DNA from: Thermoplasmata archaeon
GTDB lineage: Archaea; Thermoplasmatota; Thermoplasmata; Thermoplasmatales; GCA-001856825
Reading direction: 5' to 3'
NCBI GenBank assembly: GCA_021792255.1
Contig: JAJYUZ010000003.1
Span: 263,405 to 327,404 of the forward strand
DNA: 64,000 bases
Shown here: one piece after another, positions 16,068 to 25,230 of the stretch
How positions within the stretch are numbered: the stretch's first letter is position 1
Layout of the letters: each line of letters begins with the position of its first letter
Made by a program: the position numbers and the translations under genes
Notes under the pieces: model-generated
Database searches by the model: none
What the model was told of the DNA's origin: nothing
The model's input: only the letters and a program-made list of their open reading frames with translations

Positions 16068-17573
16068 TTAAGAAAATGTACCTACCTGAGACAGCGGGCC
16101 GCTTTGTACGTTATCGAAGATCTCTGAGGCTATATAGAAGTTCCCTCCAATCATGACGAAGTGTATTGTATAGACAACGTCAATGTAAGAGAACTGTGAG
16201 AGGTTTGACGAACTCTGGACGACGAACTGGATGTCTGCAGTGACTGTCCCGCCTGTTATTACTCCTCCTGAGGAAGTTGCATTGAGTATTGGTGGCGCCT
16301 CGGAATAGAACCATACAGCATTCCATATTGAGAAGAACTTACTCCAGACGCTTCCTATATCGCTTGAATTTGTGTAGTTTCCTGAAAGTTTCCCCCCAAT
16401 CCATTGAAGAGTTGAGTTGTTCAGATATTGGCTCATCGTAAGGGAAGCGTTCTCTATTGCTATGTCGTTCCAGTGTGCAAAGGCAGCATTGCCTATTGCG
16501 TCGGACTGCAATGCCTCATAGCTCTTCGATGTGTAGGATATTGTGGAGGCAGATATTATACGCCACGTCTCCTTGACTATTTGAGGAGACCCGTTGACAG
16601 TGTATTCAAGGGAATAGTTTGTAATTATATCGTTCACCTGTAGTGGAGTGGAATACGAAGTCAATACCCACTGCACTGTTGCGTTTACATAGTAGTTACT
16701 GCCCGATATTGATAACGAAGGTGGGGCCTCTGAATAGTACCAGACTGCCTGCCATAGATGTGAGAACTTCCCCCATACTGTGGGTATCTGGCTATAGTTG
16801 TACGTTCCCGAGAGGGGACCTCCTATCCATAACAGTGAGGCTCCGGAATAATACTGTTGCATTATGAGTGACACGTTCTCGATCGCAATGCTGTTCCAGT
16901 GTGAAAAGGAGTATCCCATCACGGCTTCCCTCTCGAGAGAAGTTACCTGTGAGGTCGGATAAGAGACTGTTCCGGATGCGACGATCTGCCACACTTCGTG
17001 AGAAATGTACCACGTTCCCCCGGTACTCTGATACTCAAGAGCATAGGAGATGTTCAAGAATTGCACCTGCAAGGGAGTTTTTACTGCAGTCAATAGGAAC
17101 TGAACCTGTGCGCTGACGATGGACGTATTTCCTGATAAGGAGACGGTTGGAGGGGTTGGAGTATAGAACCAGACTGCTCCCCATATTCCGAAGAATTTCG
17201 TCCAGACTAAGTCAATTGAGTTTATGCCACTGTAGTTTCCAGACAAAGGGCCTCCTATCCAAGTGAGTGTTGCGTTGTTCATGTATTGCCCATTCATAAG
17301 CGAGACATTCTCTATCGAGATGGAGTCCCAGTGAGAGTAAGCATTTTCGAGGACAGATAGAGAAGTGGAATTGTTAACTTCCTGGCTCAGAGTTTTGCTA
17401 TTTTTTGTGTATACGCTGAGTTCTTCGTTCAGCTGCGTTAAGTTTCTCTGTTCACCGCTAACCTTGTTTGTAAGTGTTGTGACTTTTGAGTTTGTCGAAG
17501 CATAGCCATACGCAAATCCTGCTGCGAGGACTACCAGTATCACTACTATTGCGATTGTCAAAGCCTTGTTCAT
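16068..17573 (-). CDS. Secreted/anchored protein with three tandem NTF2-like repeats
   Basis: 501 residues. An N-terminal membrane anchor or uncleaved signal (about 3-25) is followed by a coiled-coil stretch (28-66) rich in Thr/Asn, then three homologous units of about 143 residues starting near 77, 221 and 363. Each unit has HW(D/N)(S/D)I(S/A)IEN, then WIGG(P/K)LSG at 105, 249 and 391, then VW.KF..(I/L)W.AVW(F/Y)Y. The pattern recalls NTF2/SnoaL-like alpha+beta cones. Many N-x-S/T sites suggest an exposed glycoprotein. No function is recognised; ligand binding at the cell surface is a guess. A palindrome lies just upstream of its TATA-like element. Confidence 0.8.
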   Translation of the reverse strand: MNKALTIAIVVILVVLAAGFAYGYASTNSKVTTLTNKVSGEQRNLTQLNEELSVYTKNSKTLSQEVNNSTSLSVLENAYSHWDSISIENVSLMNGQYMNNATLTWIGGPLSGNYSGINSIDLVWTKFFGIWGAVWFYTPTPPTVSLSGNTSIVSAQVQFLLTAVKTPLQVQFLNISYALEYQSTGGTWYISHEVWQIVASGTVSYPTSQVTSLEREAVMGYSFSHWNSIAIENVSLIMQQYYSGASLLWIGGPLSGTYNYSQIPTVWGKFSHLWQAVWYYSEAPPSLSISGSNYYVNATVQWVLTSYSTPLQVNDIITNYSLEYTVNGSPQIVKETWRIISASTISYTSKSYEALQSDAIGNAAFAHWNDIAIENASLTMSQYLNNSTLQWIGGKLSGNYTNSSDIGSVWSKFFSIWNAVWFYSEAPPILNATSSGGVITGGTVTADIQFVVQSSSNLSQFSYIDVVYTIHFVMIGGNFYIASEIFDNVQSGPLSQVGTFS

Positions 17574-17612
17574 GACTGTTTATCACAGCTTATGGCAAGA
17601 GTATTTTTCAAG

Positions 17613-17638
17613 ATTATATGCAAATTGCATGCAATTTG
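17613..17638 (-). promoter_or_regulatory. 18-bp perfect palindrome next to a TATA-like element
   Basis: CAAATTGCATGCAATTTG at 17621-17638 is a perfect palindrome. On the minus strand it immediately precedes GATTATATG-type TATA sequence (about 17613-17620), some 40 bp before ATG 17573. A dimeric regulator bound here would sit at the BRE/TATA edge of the surface protein gene. Confidence 0.65.
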
Positions 17639-18367
17639 GGTACTGTATAGACCCGGTCACAATATATTCCTCAACCGTCATAGTTTCCTTTTACAGGGGC
17701 GCTGACTTTGGTTCACTATTAAGTGGAAGAGCTTCAATGTAAATCAAATAGGGAGGAGAAATTCGAATTTAAATGTCTGAGTGGGTATGGGAAACGATAG
17801 GAGTGGAGATACATTTCTCTAGGCTTACGAAGGTAATTGAGGGAATCATAACAAAGTAGAAGAGGTGCTGAATACAGAAAACTTTGATGAGAAGATATGA
17901 CCGTATTCCTCGTGGGGAATAATACAGTTGTAAACTGACCTGTTCAACGAATTAAATCACTTGTCACTCCTGCAGCCTACTGAAGCTTTGTATACCGCAA
18001 TATCGATGACTAGTGGAGTTTGTACTGTTATATACGAGATTTCTACCTTGACGAGAAAAAATTGGCTGTATAAGTACTCTGATGTAGAATTTCATCAAAT
18101 ATCATGGGAGCCATCACAGATTTCCTAGTACCCTCCACAGATTCCTAGATACTTTATCTACTTGCCAAAGCCCTATATAGAATCAGGACATCCACTGACT
18201 TGGAGAGTGAAGGGGGCATGTCTGATGAACCGCCTAATTGGCTTTTTCCGGTTTCAATATCCATACTCTCATCTTGGAACATTCCAAGCGAAAACACTGC
18301 CGAGATGCTACAATGGTCTCGGGAATTTCACTGATTCACCGTGTTCAGATGATAGGAGTGACGATTA
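17639..18367. other. Intergenic region, no gene recognised
   Basis: About 730 bp between divergent surface-protein and Nramp-like genes. Open frames here are short and lack features. Two near-copies of a 13-14 bp word (CACAGATTTCCTAG / CACAGATTCCTAG) occur around 18115-18150. Nothing else supported. Confidence 0.45.
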
Positions 18368-19768
18368 GTGTCTTCCTGGAAAAAGCATGTCTCAGTACAA
18401 CTTGGCCATGAAATGGAGGAGAAGATTAATTCCCTTCCTGCGGAAATTAGACTGAGAGCAGAGGACAGAATCCATATCAATCTGCACCGTCAAAGTCCTA
18501 CGCTCATTTCCAGAATCGAGCTGTTCCTCATGCTCATCGGTCCTGGCATACTCGTTATGGTCGCAGACAATGATGCAGGGGGTGTGATCACTTATGCGCA
18601 AACTGGCTCTATATTTGGCTTAGGCTTCTTTATTCCCTTCATGGTGCTCATGCTCCCCGTTGCATTTTTCGTGCAGGAGATGACGGTAAGACTCGGAGCA
18701 GTGACGCACAGGGGTCACGCCGAAATGATATGGAAAAGGTACGGCAAATTCTGGGGTTCCTTCTCGCTGGGAGACTTAATCATAGCAAACTTTCTCACGT
18801 TCATAACGGAATTCATCGGTATAACTATCGGTATGTCAGTGTTCGGCATTCCCCGTTTCGTCTCAGTTATAGTATTCGTATCGCTCGTTATAGCAATACA
18901 ACTCTTTCTCCGCTACTATACGTGGGAGAGAGTCTCACTCGTCATCGCAGCCTTCAATCTTGTCTTCATTCCCCTGCTGTTCTTTCTCCCTCATCCATCC
19001 GTCAAGGACATTTTGGACAGTTTTGCAACATGGAGGATTAGCGGAGGGGTAAGCTCCCTTTTCATATACGTCCTTCTTGCAAATTTGGGTACTACTATTG
19101 CACCCTGGATGCTTTTCTTCCAGCAGTCCGCCGTGGTTGACAAGGGCTTAACCAAGAAGGATATAAAGTTTGGACAGAGAGATACCCTCATCGGTTCAAC
19201 TATCATGGTTGTTGTAGCAATCGCAATAATAATTCTCACAGGTACTACTGTCTATGGTTCAGATGCAAATGGAAGCTTGGGAATAACCGGCATCCTTCAG
19301 TTATTCGCCAAAAGAGTAGGATCATTCCCAATGGAGCTTTTCGCCGTTGGCCTTATTGAAGCTGGGTTCATAGCTGCCATTGCCATCTCGGCTAGTACAT
19401 CATGGGCAATCAGCGAGGCATTCGGCTGGAAAAGAAGCATAAATCTTCCAGCCAAGGACGGTGTGAAATTCTATCTCCCGAGTTTTATCGCCTTAGTCAT
19501 CGCAGCTTCAGTCACACTTATACCAAACGCTCCCCTGGGCTATCTTAACCTCACGGTTCAGGTGATAGCAACAATATTCATGCCCGCTGCCATGCTGTTT
19601 CTCTTACTTCTCCTGAACGACAGGGGCGTAATGGGCAATATGGTAAACAAGAGATGGCAGAATGCGATAGGATTCACGATAATAGGATTCCTGATAACGA
19701 TGAACGGGCTGTATGGCCTTTCAGTTGCTACTCCTACAATATTCAATCACCTCGCAGGGGTGCTCTGA
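18368..19768 (+). CDS. Nramp-family metal transporter with non-canonical metal site
   Basis: 466 residues with about eleven membrane helices and a hydrophilic N-terminus. TM1 reads GPGILVMVADNDAGG where classic Nramp has DPGN; TM6 reads GTTIAPW (241-247) where classic transporters have the metal-binding MPH. The fold and length fit Nramp, but the loss of the methionine site suggests a substrate other than Mn/Fe, perhaps Mg; inference. GTG 18368 is the longest start; ATG 18413 is possible. A 68-residue membrane protein gene follows after 15 bp. Confidence 0.85.
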   Translation: MSSWKKHVSVQLGHEMEEKINSLPAEIRLRAEDRIHINLHRQSPTLISRIELFLMLIGPGILVMVADNDAGGVITYAQTGSIFGLGFFIPFMVLMLPVAFFVQEMTVRLGAVTHRGHAEMIWKRYGKFWGSFSLGDLIIANFLTFITEFIGITIGMSVFGIPRFVSVIVFVSLVIAIQLFLRYYTWERVSLVIAAFNLVFIPLLFFLPHPSVKDILDSFATWRISGGVSSLFIYVLLANLGTTIAPWMLFFQQSAVVDKGLTKKDIKFGQRDTLIGSTIMVVVAIAIIILTGTTVYGSDANGSLGITGILQLFAKRVGSFPMELFAVGLIEAGFIAAIAISASTSWAISEAFGWKRSINLPAKDGVKFYLPSFIALVIAASVTLIPNAPLGYLNLTVQVIATIFMPAAMLFLLLLLNDRGVMGNMVNKRWQNAIGFTIIGFLITMNGLYGLSVATPTIFNHLAGVL

Positions 19769-19783
19769 ATGGAGGCAAGTTAA

Positions 19784-19990
19784 ATGGTGACCGAAGGAAA
19801 GGAGAACGAGAGTGACTTAGAGAAGGAGCTCGAGGAGTTCCTAAAATCAGAAGAGCTGGATGAATATGACAAAATTCCAGTTGAAAGAGTGAAGCTCAGC
19901 AGAGGTGTTAAGGCAGTGTTTTGGTTTCTGAGGATATACATCGCTTTGATGGTTGTCCTTGTTGTCATAGGCTTCTCCCATGTGATATAA
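19784..19990 (+). CDS. Small single-span membrane protein
   Basis: 68 residues: a strongly acidic N-terminal half (ESDLEKELEEFLKSEELDEYD), a short basic stretch and one C-terminal membrane helix (about 43-66). It begins 15 bp after the Nramp-like gene, so cotranscription is likely and it may be an accessory or regulatory subunit. No family recognised. Codon periodicity and the clean amphipathic layout make it credible despite the size. Confidence 0.6.
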   Translation: MVTEGKENESDLEKELEEFLKSEELDEYDKIPVERVKLSRGVKAVFWFLRIYIALMVVLVVIGFSHVI

Positions 19991-20738
19991 GTTCGATATT
20001 GTACATAGAAGCATGACCTTGCACTTAGAAAAGTTGAATGGCTCGTTAGAGAGGGTGACGGTATAACTTGGACGAAGATAATTAAATAAAGCCTAACTTT
20101 GATGTTCTCATTAAGTTGGAGTGACATGAGCTATAGATTTTAGCAATGTAAAAAATTCCAGATTTATTATTCTCTTCCTCGAATTGAATGTGGTGAAGAA
20201 AACTGAGGTTTCAGTTTTATGAAACTGTTATGACTATGTATGGAATAATATCTGCTTAAAATAAGTGAGGAAAAATTAAGGTTGAAAAGGGCAATGAGGA
20301 AGGAGAAGAAACGTCAGGAGACTCTTGTTAATTTATCTCGCAGTTTGCCTTAATCTGTGTTAAACAATAGATACTATGTATCAATTTAAACAGACAAGAT
20401 ACTGGAATGCAAATATCTAAAACCTTAACTCGCGATGATTTAGGTGATATGTTGAGGTCCAGTAATTGTATAATGTCTTCGACTCACTTGGATATTTCCA
20501 GAAACCCGGTAGTTCCGACAGAGTATCTCACCGGATATACCCTCGACAGCTGCAGCAACACATCATTAACGGATTGCTTAAAACCTTATCAGTGAGTGTG
20601 TTCTGTAGCGCTGGTACAGGAGATAAAAGTAACGACGAAATAATCCCTTATGAATCCCGGTTATTTTTAGTCCAATCCTTTTAGATTTGTATTCTAGTAC
20701 TTCGCCACATCGGAAAACAATGCTTCCTCATGACAAAT
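19991..20738. other. Intergenic region, no gene recognised
   Basis: About 750 bp between the small membrane protein and tRNA-Gln. Two overlapping short frames (about 62-72 codons around 20407-20684) have no promoter at the right distance and no recognisable features. Confidence 0.45.
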
Positions 20739-20810
20739 AGCCCCGGGCAGATTCGAACTGCCGTCGTCGGATTCAAAGTCCGAAATGCTTGTCCACTACA
20801 CCACGGGGCT
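20739..20810 (-). tRNA. tRNA-Gln (anticodon TTG)
   Basis: The minus strand folds as a cloverleaf: acceptor AGCCCCG/CGGGGCT, anticodon arm TCGGA-CTTTGAA-TCCGA giving anticodon TTG, and T-arm GGCAG/CTGCC around GTTCGAATC. CCA is not encoded; no intron. Confidence 0.95.
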
Positions 20811-20841
20811 TCGAACACTCTATTTCAAATGAAATAAAAAT

Positions 20842-22077
20842 TTATCCCGATTTGTAACTCAGGAATTCCTTCCCCAGCAGCTCTCTCGCGATTATGAGTT
20901 TCATTATGTTTGTTCCTCCTTCGGCCCCTACGTAATATGACATCACTCCGCCCTGCGCAGCCCCCAGAGGAAGATCCTTCGTATAGGCTAGGGCACCATG
21001 CCACACCATGATCTTTGTTACTATCTCGTGTGCGGTTGGAGGTGCTGTCATTTTAGCGAGTGAGATTGCTAAGTTCTGCTCGGTCAGCGGCACTTTTTCT
21101 TTGCTTCTATATACTCTATCAAGTATCCAGGCTGCTTTCTGAGTGAGAAGTCTTGAAGACTCTAACTTACCGTACATTTCAGCAAGCTCGAATTGCAATC
21201 CTTCCTGTTTTCCAAGGGGCTGATTGAACAGAATCCTGTTCTTGAGATGCTCCCTCCCCATAGATATTGCTTCGAGTGCTGCACCGTTGCACGCGGCAGC
21301 GACGTATATTCTTGCGATGTTGAACCCTTCCATTATTATGTGAAATCCTTGACCAATTTCCCCGACTCTGTATTTGTCTTCTAACTCGAGGTCATTGAAA
21401 GAAAACCCTCCCATGGATAGACCCTCCCTCGCAATATCTCTGAAGAGTGTAGTCGATACCATGTCATTCCTGCTACCATCCGTCTTCTTGATCATAAGTG
21501 CAAAAGTCGTGAATGCTTTCGGACCAAGACTCTTTTCTCCTGTCCTGAGCAAGGTAAGAAAGCCTCCACCTCCAGGCAAGGATGTCGCTTCCCTCACTCC
21601 ACTAATATAGACCTTTTCTCCTGAGGCTGACCAGATCTTTCCTTTCTTTACTGCGTTCGATTTCTCATTCATAACGTCCGATCCACCAGAAGACTCTGTG
21701 GATCCGATTCCAAGAAATGTTCTCCCTTTCACGATCGATGGGAGTATCTCTTGCTTTGCCTCTTCGCTCCCGTATTTTTCAAGCATTGCGGGCCATCCGT
21801 TCAGTAGCAGAATGTATACAGGTAGAGCCATTGATACGTCCCCTCTAGCTAGCTCTTCTACTATTGCCGACATCTGCTGTATGGACCCACCAGCCCCACC
21901 ATATTTCTCAGATACCGTGAATCCAATGAATCCTGCATCGGCAGCCCTCTGGATTAAATCTTCAGGAATCGAGGAGGCATAGGAAATCTTGTCTCTCCTA
22001 GGAATTATGTACTTTTGAACAAACTCTCTTGCGTTCTCTCTTACAAGTTCATCCTCTTCTGTGTTACTGAAGTCCAT
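20842..22077 (-). CDS. Acyl-CoA dehydrogenase-like protein
   Basis: About 411 residues. Features of the acyl-CoA dehydrogenase superfamily: GFIGFTVSEKYGGAGGS, LGIGSTESSGGSDV (FAD-binding segment), SASGEKVYISGV and the C-terminal YYVGAEGGTNIMKL, where the Glu corresponds to the catalytic base region. It is longer and diverged from the 8633-9760 paralogue, so it probably acts on another substrate of the adjacent CoA cluster. ATG 22077 is favoured because TTAAAATATTT lies about 26 bp upstream, giving a separate, leaderless transcript at the end of the cluster. Confidence 0.9.
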   Translation of the reverse strand: MDFSNTEEDELVRENAREFVQKYIIPRRDKISYASSIPEDLIQRAADAGFIGFTVSEKYGGAGGSIQQMSAIVEELARGDVSMALPVYILLLNGWPAMLEKYGSEEAKQEILPSIVKGRTFLGIGSTESSGGSDVMNEKSNAVKKGKIWSASGEKVYISGVREATSLPGGGGFLTLLRTGEKSLGPKAFTTFALMIKKTDGSRNDMVSTTLFRDIAREGLSMGGFSFNDLELEDKYRVGEIGQGFHIIMEGFNIARIYVAAACNGAALEAISMGREHLKNRILFNQPLGKQEGLQFELAEMYGKLESSRLLTQKAAWILDRVYRSKEKVPLTEQNLAISLAKMTAPPTAHEIVTKIMVWHGALAYTKDLPLGAAQGGVMSYYVGAEGGTNIMKLIIARELLGKEFLSYKSG

Positions 22078-22201
22078 TACAATCAAGTAGTGATAGTTTC
22101 TAAATATTTTAATCCTTGACTCCTCAATATTTATGTAATATATCCAGATCTAGCCTCATTTCGGATCTATAGCGTACACATACGTAATAGACATAGGAAT
22201 T

Positions 22202-22223
22202 CTATCACCAGACATGGTGATAG
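22202..22223. repeat. Hairpin, 9-bp arms with tetraloop
   Basis: CTATCACCA (22202-22210), loop GACA, TGGTGATAG (22215-22223). It lies 105 bp after the MaoC stop and about 125 bp upstream of the acyl-CoA dehydrogenase start on the same strand; it could end the MaoC transcript or bind a regulator. Confidence 0.5.
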
Positions 22224-22327
22224 GTCATCGCGAATAGCGAAGTTCCAGGACAGAGACTGGAAAATGGGAGGCCTATTCTGTAAAAATCAAGAAGTTAAGG
22301 TTTAATGGGTAAGCGTTCTATGATCTT

Positions 22328-22765
22328 CTAGATGGCCCGCTTGTTTACCAAGATCTTTTGACTTATCGCCATCACATTCACATTATCTTGGTTGTCTACT
22401 TCTATCATCAACTCCACCAGTCCATTTTTTTCCTTAGATTTCTTATTTTTCACAATGACGCGGCAAGTGAGTGTATCGCCTATTCTCACTGGCTTCTTTG
22501 CTTCAAATTGCAAACCAGCCATTGCAACAAAACCATCGTCAAATGGTCGGTTTGGAAGTTGATAAGAAAGACCAATAGCGATTGATGCCGTAAGCATACC
22601 TGAGACAATTCTCCCTCTGAACCTAGTTCCTTCTGCATAGTTCTGATCGATGAAAAGGGGATTATAAGCTCCAGTCAAAGTAGAAAACAAGACACTATCA
22701 GTCTCTGTAACTGTCCTTCCTTTCGTTTGAAAAGAGTCACCCAAATTAAATTCCTCAAAGTACAT
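22328..22765 (-). CDS. MaoC-like hotdog dehydratase/hydratase
   Basis: 145 residues: YFEEFNLGDSFQTKGRTVTE, then the hydratase motif with Asp and His positions FSTLTGAYNPLFIDQNYAE (canonical D-x4-H has here N/P-L-F), FRGRIVSGMLTASIAIGL and the hotdog C-terminus. Family members hydrate 2-enoyl-CoA. The catalytic Asp and His of classical R-hydratases are not both evident (GAYNPLF replaces GDxNPxH), so activity may differ. ATG 22765 is set by TATA-like TAAAATTATA at 22781-22793; upstream in-frame codons would lie in the promoter. Part of the CoA catabolic region. Confidence 0.8.
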   Translation of the reverse strand: MYFEEFNLGDSFQTKGRTVTETDSVLFSTLTGAYNPLFIDQNYAEGTRFRGRIVSGMLTASIAIGLSYQLPNRPFDDGFVAMAGLQFEAKKPVRIGDTLTCRVIVKNKKSKEKNGLVELMIEVDNQDNVNVMAISQKILVNKRAI

Positions 22766-22782
22766 ATATTTTCGTGACTTTA

Positions 22783-22793
22783 TAATTTTATAT
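22783..22793 (-). promoter_or_regulatory. TATA-like element for the MaoC gene
   Basis: Minus-strand ATAAAATTATA is about 25 bp before ATG 22765, indicating a leaderless start and a promoter of its own inside the cluster. Confidence 0.5.
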
Positions 22794-22962
22794 CCCTTAA
22801 ACCTTTCTGATTTAAGTGAATCCGTCAATTGATTCGAAACGAGTACCTGTTTGACTTGGCTATTGCAAATCAAAGATTAGTCATTTAAGTTGAGGATTAC
22901 TCTTTGCGTCATGACTAATGAACCCTTCGAAGTCAATCCGTGCCAAAGATATGATGACTCAC

Positions 22963-23961
22963 TTAGTTTGTGGGGTAGCAGTTGATATTTTCTCCTGAAT
23001 CGTCTACCATTATTTTGGCATCGTCTCTCAAAAAGATTATGTAAGAAAGCACTTCTCTCAAGGCAAGTACTTTGATGTGGGGAGAAAGTCCATTCCAAGG
23101 TCCAGAGCCCCAGCGAATATTGGCAGCAATTTTCTGAGGATTTGATACCCCGTTCTGAACCAGATGCTCAACCTCTGAAACTCTCTTCTCATGGTGCGCC
23201 ATTATACCCTCTAACCTTTTCCGAGGTTCCGCAAAAGGAAGTTCATGCCCAGGAAGCGCGATTGATACGTCAAGTTCTTCGGCGAGGGCAAGAGAGGAAA
23301 AATAGTCCTTCAATGGGTTATGCCCTGAATAATATGGCCCAATGTTTGAATTTATTCTTGGCAACATAAAGTCTCCGGTTAGCAATGTTGTATCCTCTGG
23401 AATATACAGAGAGATGCTTCCAGGAGTATGGCCAGGCGTGAAGACGACTTTAAGAGAGATTTCGTCTACTAGAAAGGATTCCCCTCCTTTTAAGGGGTCA
23501 AAGCCTGAAATATCGATTCCATCATACGCACTGATTTTGTTCCTTTTTTCGAATCCATCGACCTCCTCAGGAGAGAGACCTGATTTGAGCAGAATTGAAG
23601 ACAACCAGTCTACATACTTCATGTGGTTTTCCAGAACTTCCAATTCTTTCTTACTAAGATAAATACTGATCCCGAACTCACTTTTTAAATCCAAAGCTAA
23701 ACCTAAGTGATCTTGGTGGTAGTGAGTGACAATGATTCCATTCAAATTTTGTATGGAATATCCTACTGAATCTAGCGCTCTTTTAAAGTTCAAAGAGTTA
23801 AATTCGTCGAGCCAGCCTGAATCTACGAGGAAGAAGCCCCTTTTGTTTCCAATAACATAGCAATTGCTGAATTTTACACTTCTTCCATTCGGTACTGGCA
23901 CGCGTATTAAACTTATTCGACTCGATAGTTTCTCAGGTTGGAAATACTTGGCCCCTGGCAT
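22963..23961 (-). CDS. MBL-fold metallohydrolase
   Basis: 332 residues. The metallo-beta-lactamase motif HxHxDH is THYHQDHLG (H80, H82, D84, H85), followed by the third-His region TPGHTPGSISLY and LTGDFMLPR; ALPGHELPF supplies the later ligand. A C-terminal helical domain (KRVSEVEHLVQNGVSNPQKI) resembles the LACTB2-type extension. Genes of this type in CoA catabolic operons often encode thioesterases or hydrolases of acyl-CoA or lactone intermediates; the substrate is unknown. It follows the CaiB-type gene by 60 bp and is probably the last gene of the long operon. Confidence 0.88.
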   Translation of the reverse strand: MPGAKYFQPEKLSSRISLIRVPVPNGRSVKFSNCYVIGNKRGFFLVDSGWLDEFNSLNFKRALDSVGYSIQNLNGIIVTHYHQDHLGLALDLKSEFGISIYLSKKELEVLENHMKYVDWLSSILLKSGLSPEEVDGFEKRNKISAYDGIDISGFDPLKGGESFLVDEISLKVVFTPGHTPGSISLYIPEDTTLLTGDFMLPRINSNIGPYYSGHNPLKDYFSSLALAEELDVSIALPGHELPFAEPRKRLEGIMAHHEKRVSEVEHLVQNGVSNPQKIAANIRWGSGPWNGLSPHIKVLALREVLSYIIFLRDDAKIMVDDSGENINCYPTN

Positions 23962-24021
23962 TTTTACTCCGCAGCTAAGAGTGTCAACTATAGAATAATC
24001 TGCCCTTCCGCAGTATTAATT

Positions 24022-25230
24022 CTAAATTACTCCCTCCTTACGCAATGAATCTAGCTGAACCTTGTCCTTTCCAAGTAATTCAGACAGTACGGCATCTGTA
24101 TGTTCCCCCATCATAGGTGGAGGCAGATGAATTGAGCACTTCGACTCACTGAATTTAAACGGAATTCCCAAGAGTTTTAAAGATCCTATAGTTGGATGTT
24201 TCACACTAGTTATCATTTCATTTGCCGCCAGCTGACTATCATTAAAAGCATCTTTGAGTGTTTTGACGGGTGCACAAGGGATATCGTTGCTTTCAAGAAT
24301 CGCCAGCCACTCATCAGTAGTCTTTCTTTTAGTGACTTCGGAAATAATTCTTATCAGTTCTTCCCTGTTTACTACTCGGTTCTCGTTACTCTTGAACCTG
24401 TCATCGTCTGCGATGCCCTCAAGTTCCAAAGTCGTACATATTCGTCTGAATAAGCTGTTTGTACCCCCTGCTATTACTATATAGCCATCCTTGCTTGGAA
24501 AAGCCTGATATGGTACAATCTGAGGATGACCTGAACCAAAGGGCTCAAAATCAACTCCACCATCAATGACTGGTACAGAATAATTGATTAGGAGGCTCAT
24601 TGTAGCATCGAGAAGAGACGTGTCGACCTCTTGGCCAACGCCGGTCCTTTCTCTGTAAAATAGTGCTGAGACAATCGATGTCACACAGTAAACTGCTGTG
24701 CCAAGATCAGCAATTGAGGCACCTGGACGTACGGGTGGAGAACCTTTGTAGCCAGTAATGGACATTACACCTGACCTTGCTTGAACCGCTACATCCATCC
24801 CCGCTTTGTCCGACATAGAACCGGATTGCCCGTACGCCGATATTGAGGCGTAAATTATCTTGGGGTTGACTGCCTTGATATGTTCGTAATCCAGCCCCAA
24901 ACTGGTCATCACTCCAGGCCTGAAGTTTTGGACTACAATATCTGCCTTTTTCGTAAGTTCAAGTGCTATTTCTTTACCTTTTGGGTTCTTTAAATCTACT
25001 GTTATTGCCTTCTTGTTCCTGTTGATGGATAAAAAATAATCTCCTCCAACTTCTGGTATTCCACCTTTGAGGTTCGGGGTTACGTTCATATACCTACTGG
25101 CATCCCCCCTGCCTGGCTTTTCTATTTTTATGACTTCACAGCCGAGATCGCCTAGTATTGTCGTAGCATATGGTCCCGCCACACCGTGTGTAAAGTCCAC
25201 GACCATCAGGCCACTCAGCGGACCAGTCAT
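24022..25230 (-). CDS. CaiB/BaiF family (class III) CoA-transferase
   Basis: About 402 residues. Class III signatures: LMVVDFTHGVAGPYATTILGDLG, IKIEKPGRGD, FRPGVMTSLGLDYE and KAGMDVAVQARSGVMSITG, which contains the catalytic Asp. These enzymes move CoA between carboxylic acids (formate/oxalate, carnitine, bile acid, mesaconyl isomers). ATG 25230 overlaps the upstream hotdog gene's TGA (ATGA), showing tight coupling with the hydratase. The co-occurrence with a double hotdog hydratase recalls mesaconyl- or itaconyl-CoA chemistry, but specificity is not provable here. Confidence 0.92.
   Translation of the reverse strand: MTGPLSGLMVVDFTHGVAGPYATTILGDLGCEVIKIEKPGRGDASRYMNVTPNLKGGIPEVGGDYFLSINRNKKAITVDLKNPKGKEIALELTKKADIVVQNFRPGVMTSLGLDYEHIKAVNPKIIYASISAYGQSGSMSDKAGMDVAVQARSGVMSITGYKGSPPVRPGASIADLGTAVYCVTSIVSALFYRERTGVGQEVDTSLLDATMSLLINYSVPVIDGGVDFEPFGSGHPQIVPYQAFPSKDGYIVIAGGTNSLFRRICTTLELEGIADDDRFKSNENRVVNREELIRIISEVTKRKTTDEWLAILESNDIPCAPVKTLKDAFNDSQLAANEMITSVKHPTIGSLKLLGIPFKFSESKCSIHLPPPMMGEHTDAVLSELLGKDKVQLDSLRKEGVI

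Noticed and set aside
18162..18368. 68-codon frame ending at the Nramp start
   Set aside because: Composition is unlike a protein, no promoter, and it ends where the Nramp gene begins by chance.
20407..20684. Two overlapping short frames before tRNA-Gln
   Set aside because: Cys/Ser-rich, no TATA-like element at about 26 bp, no recognisable domain; treated as chance.
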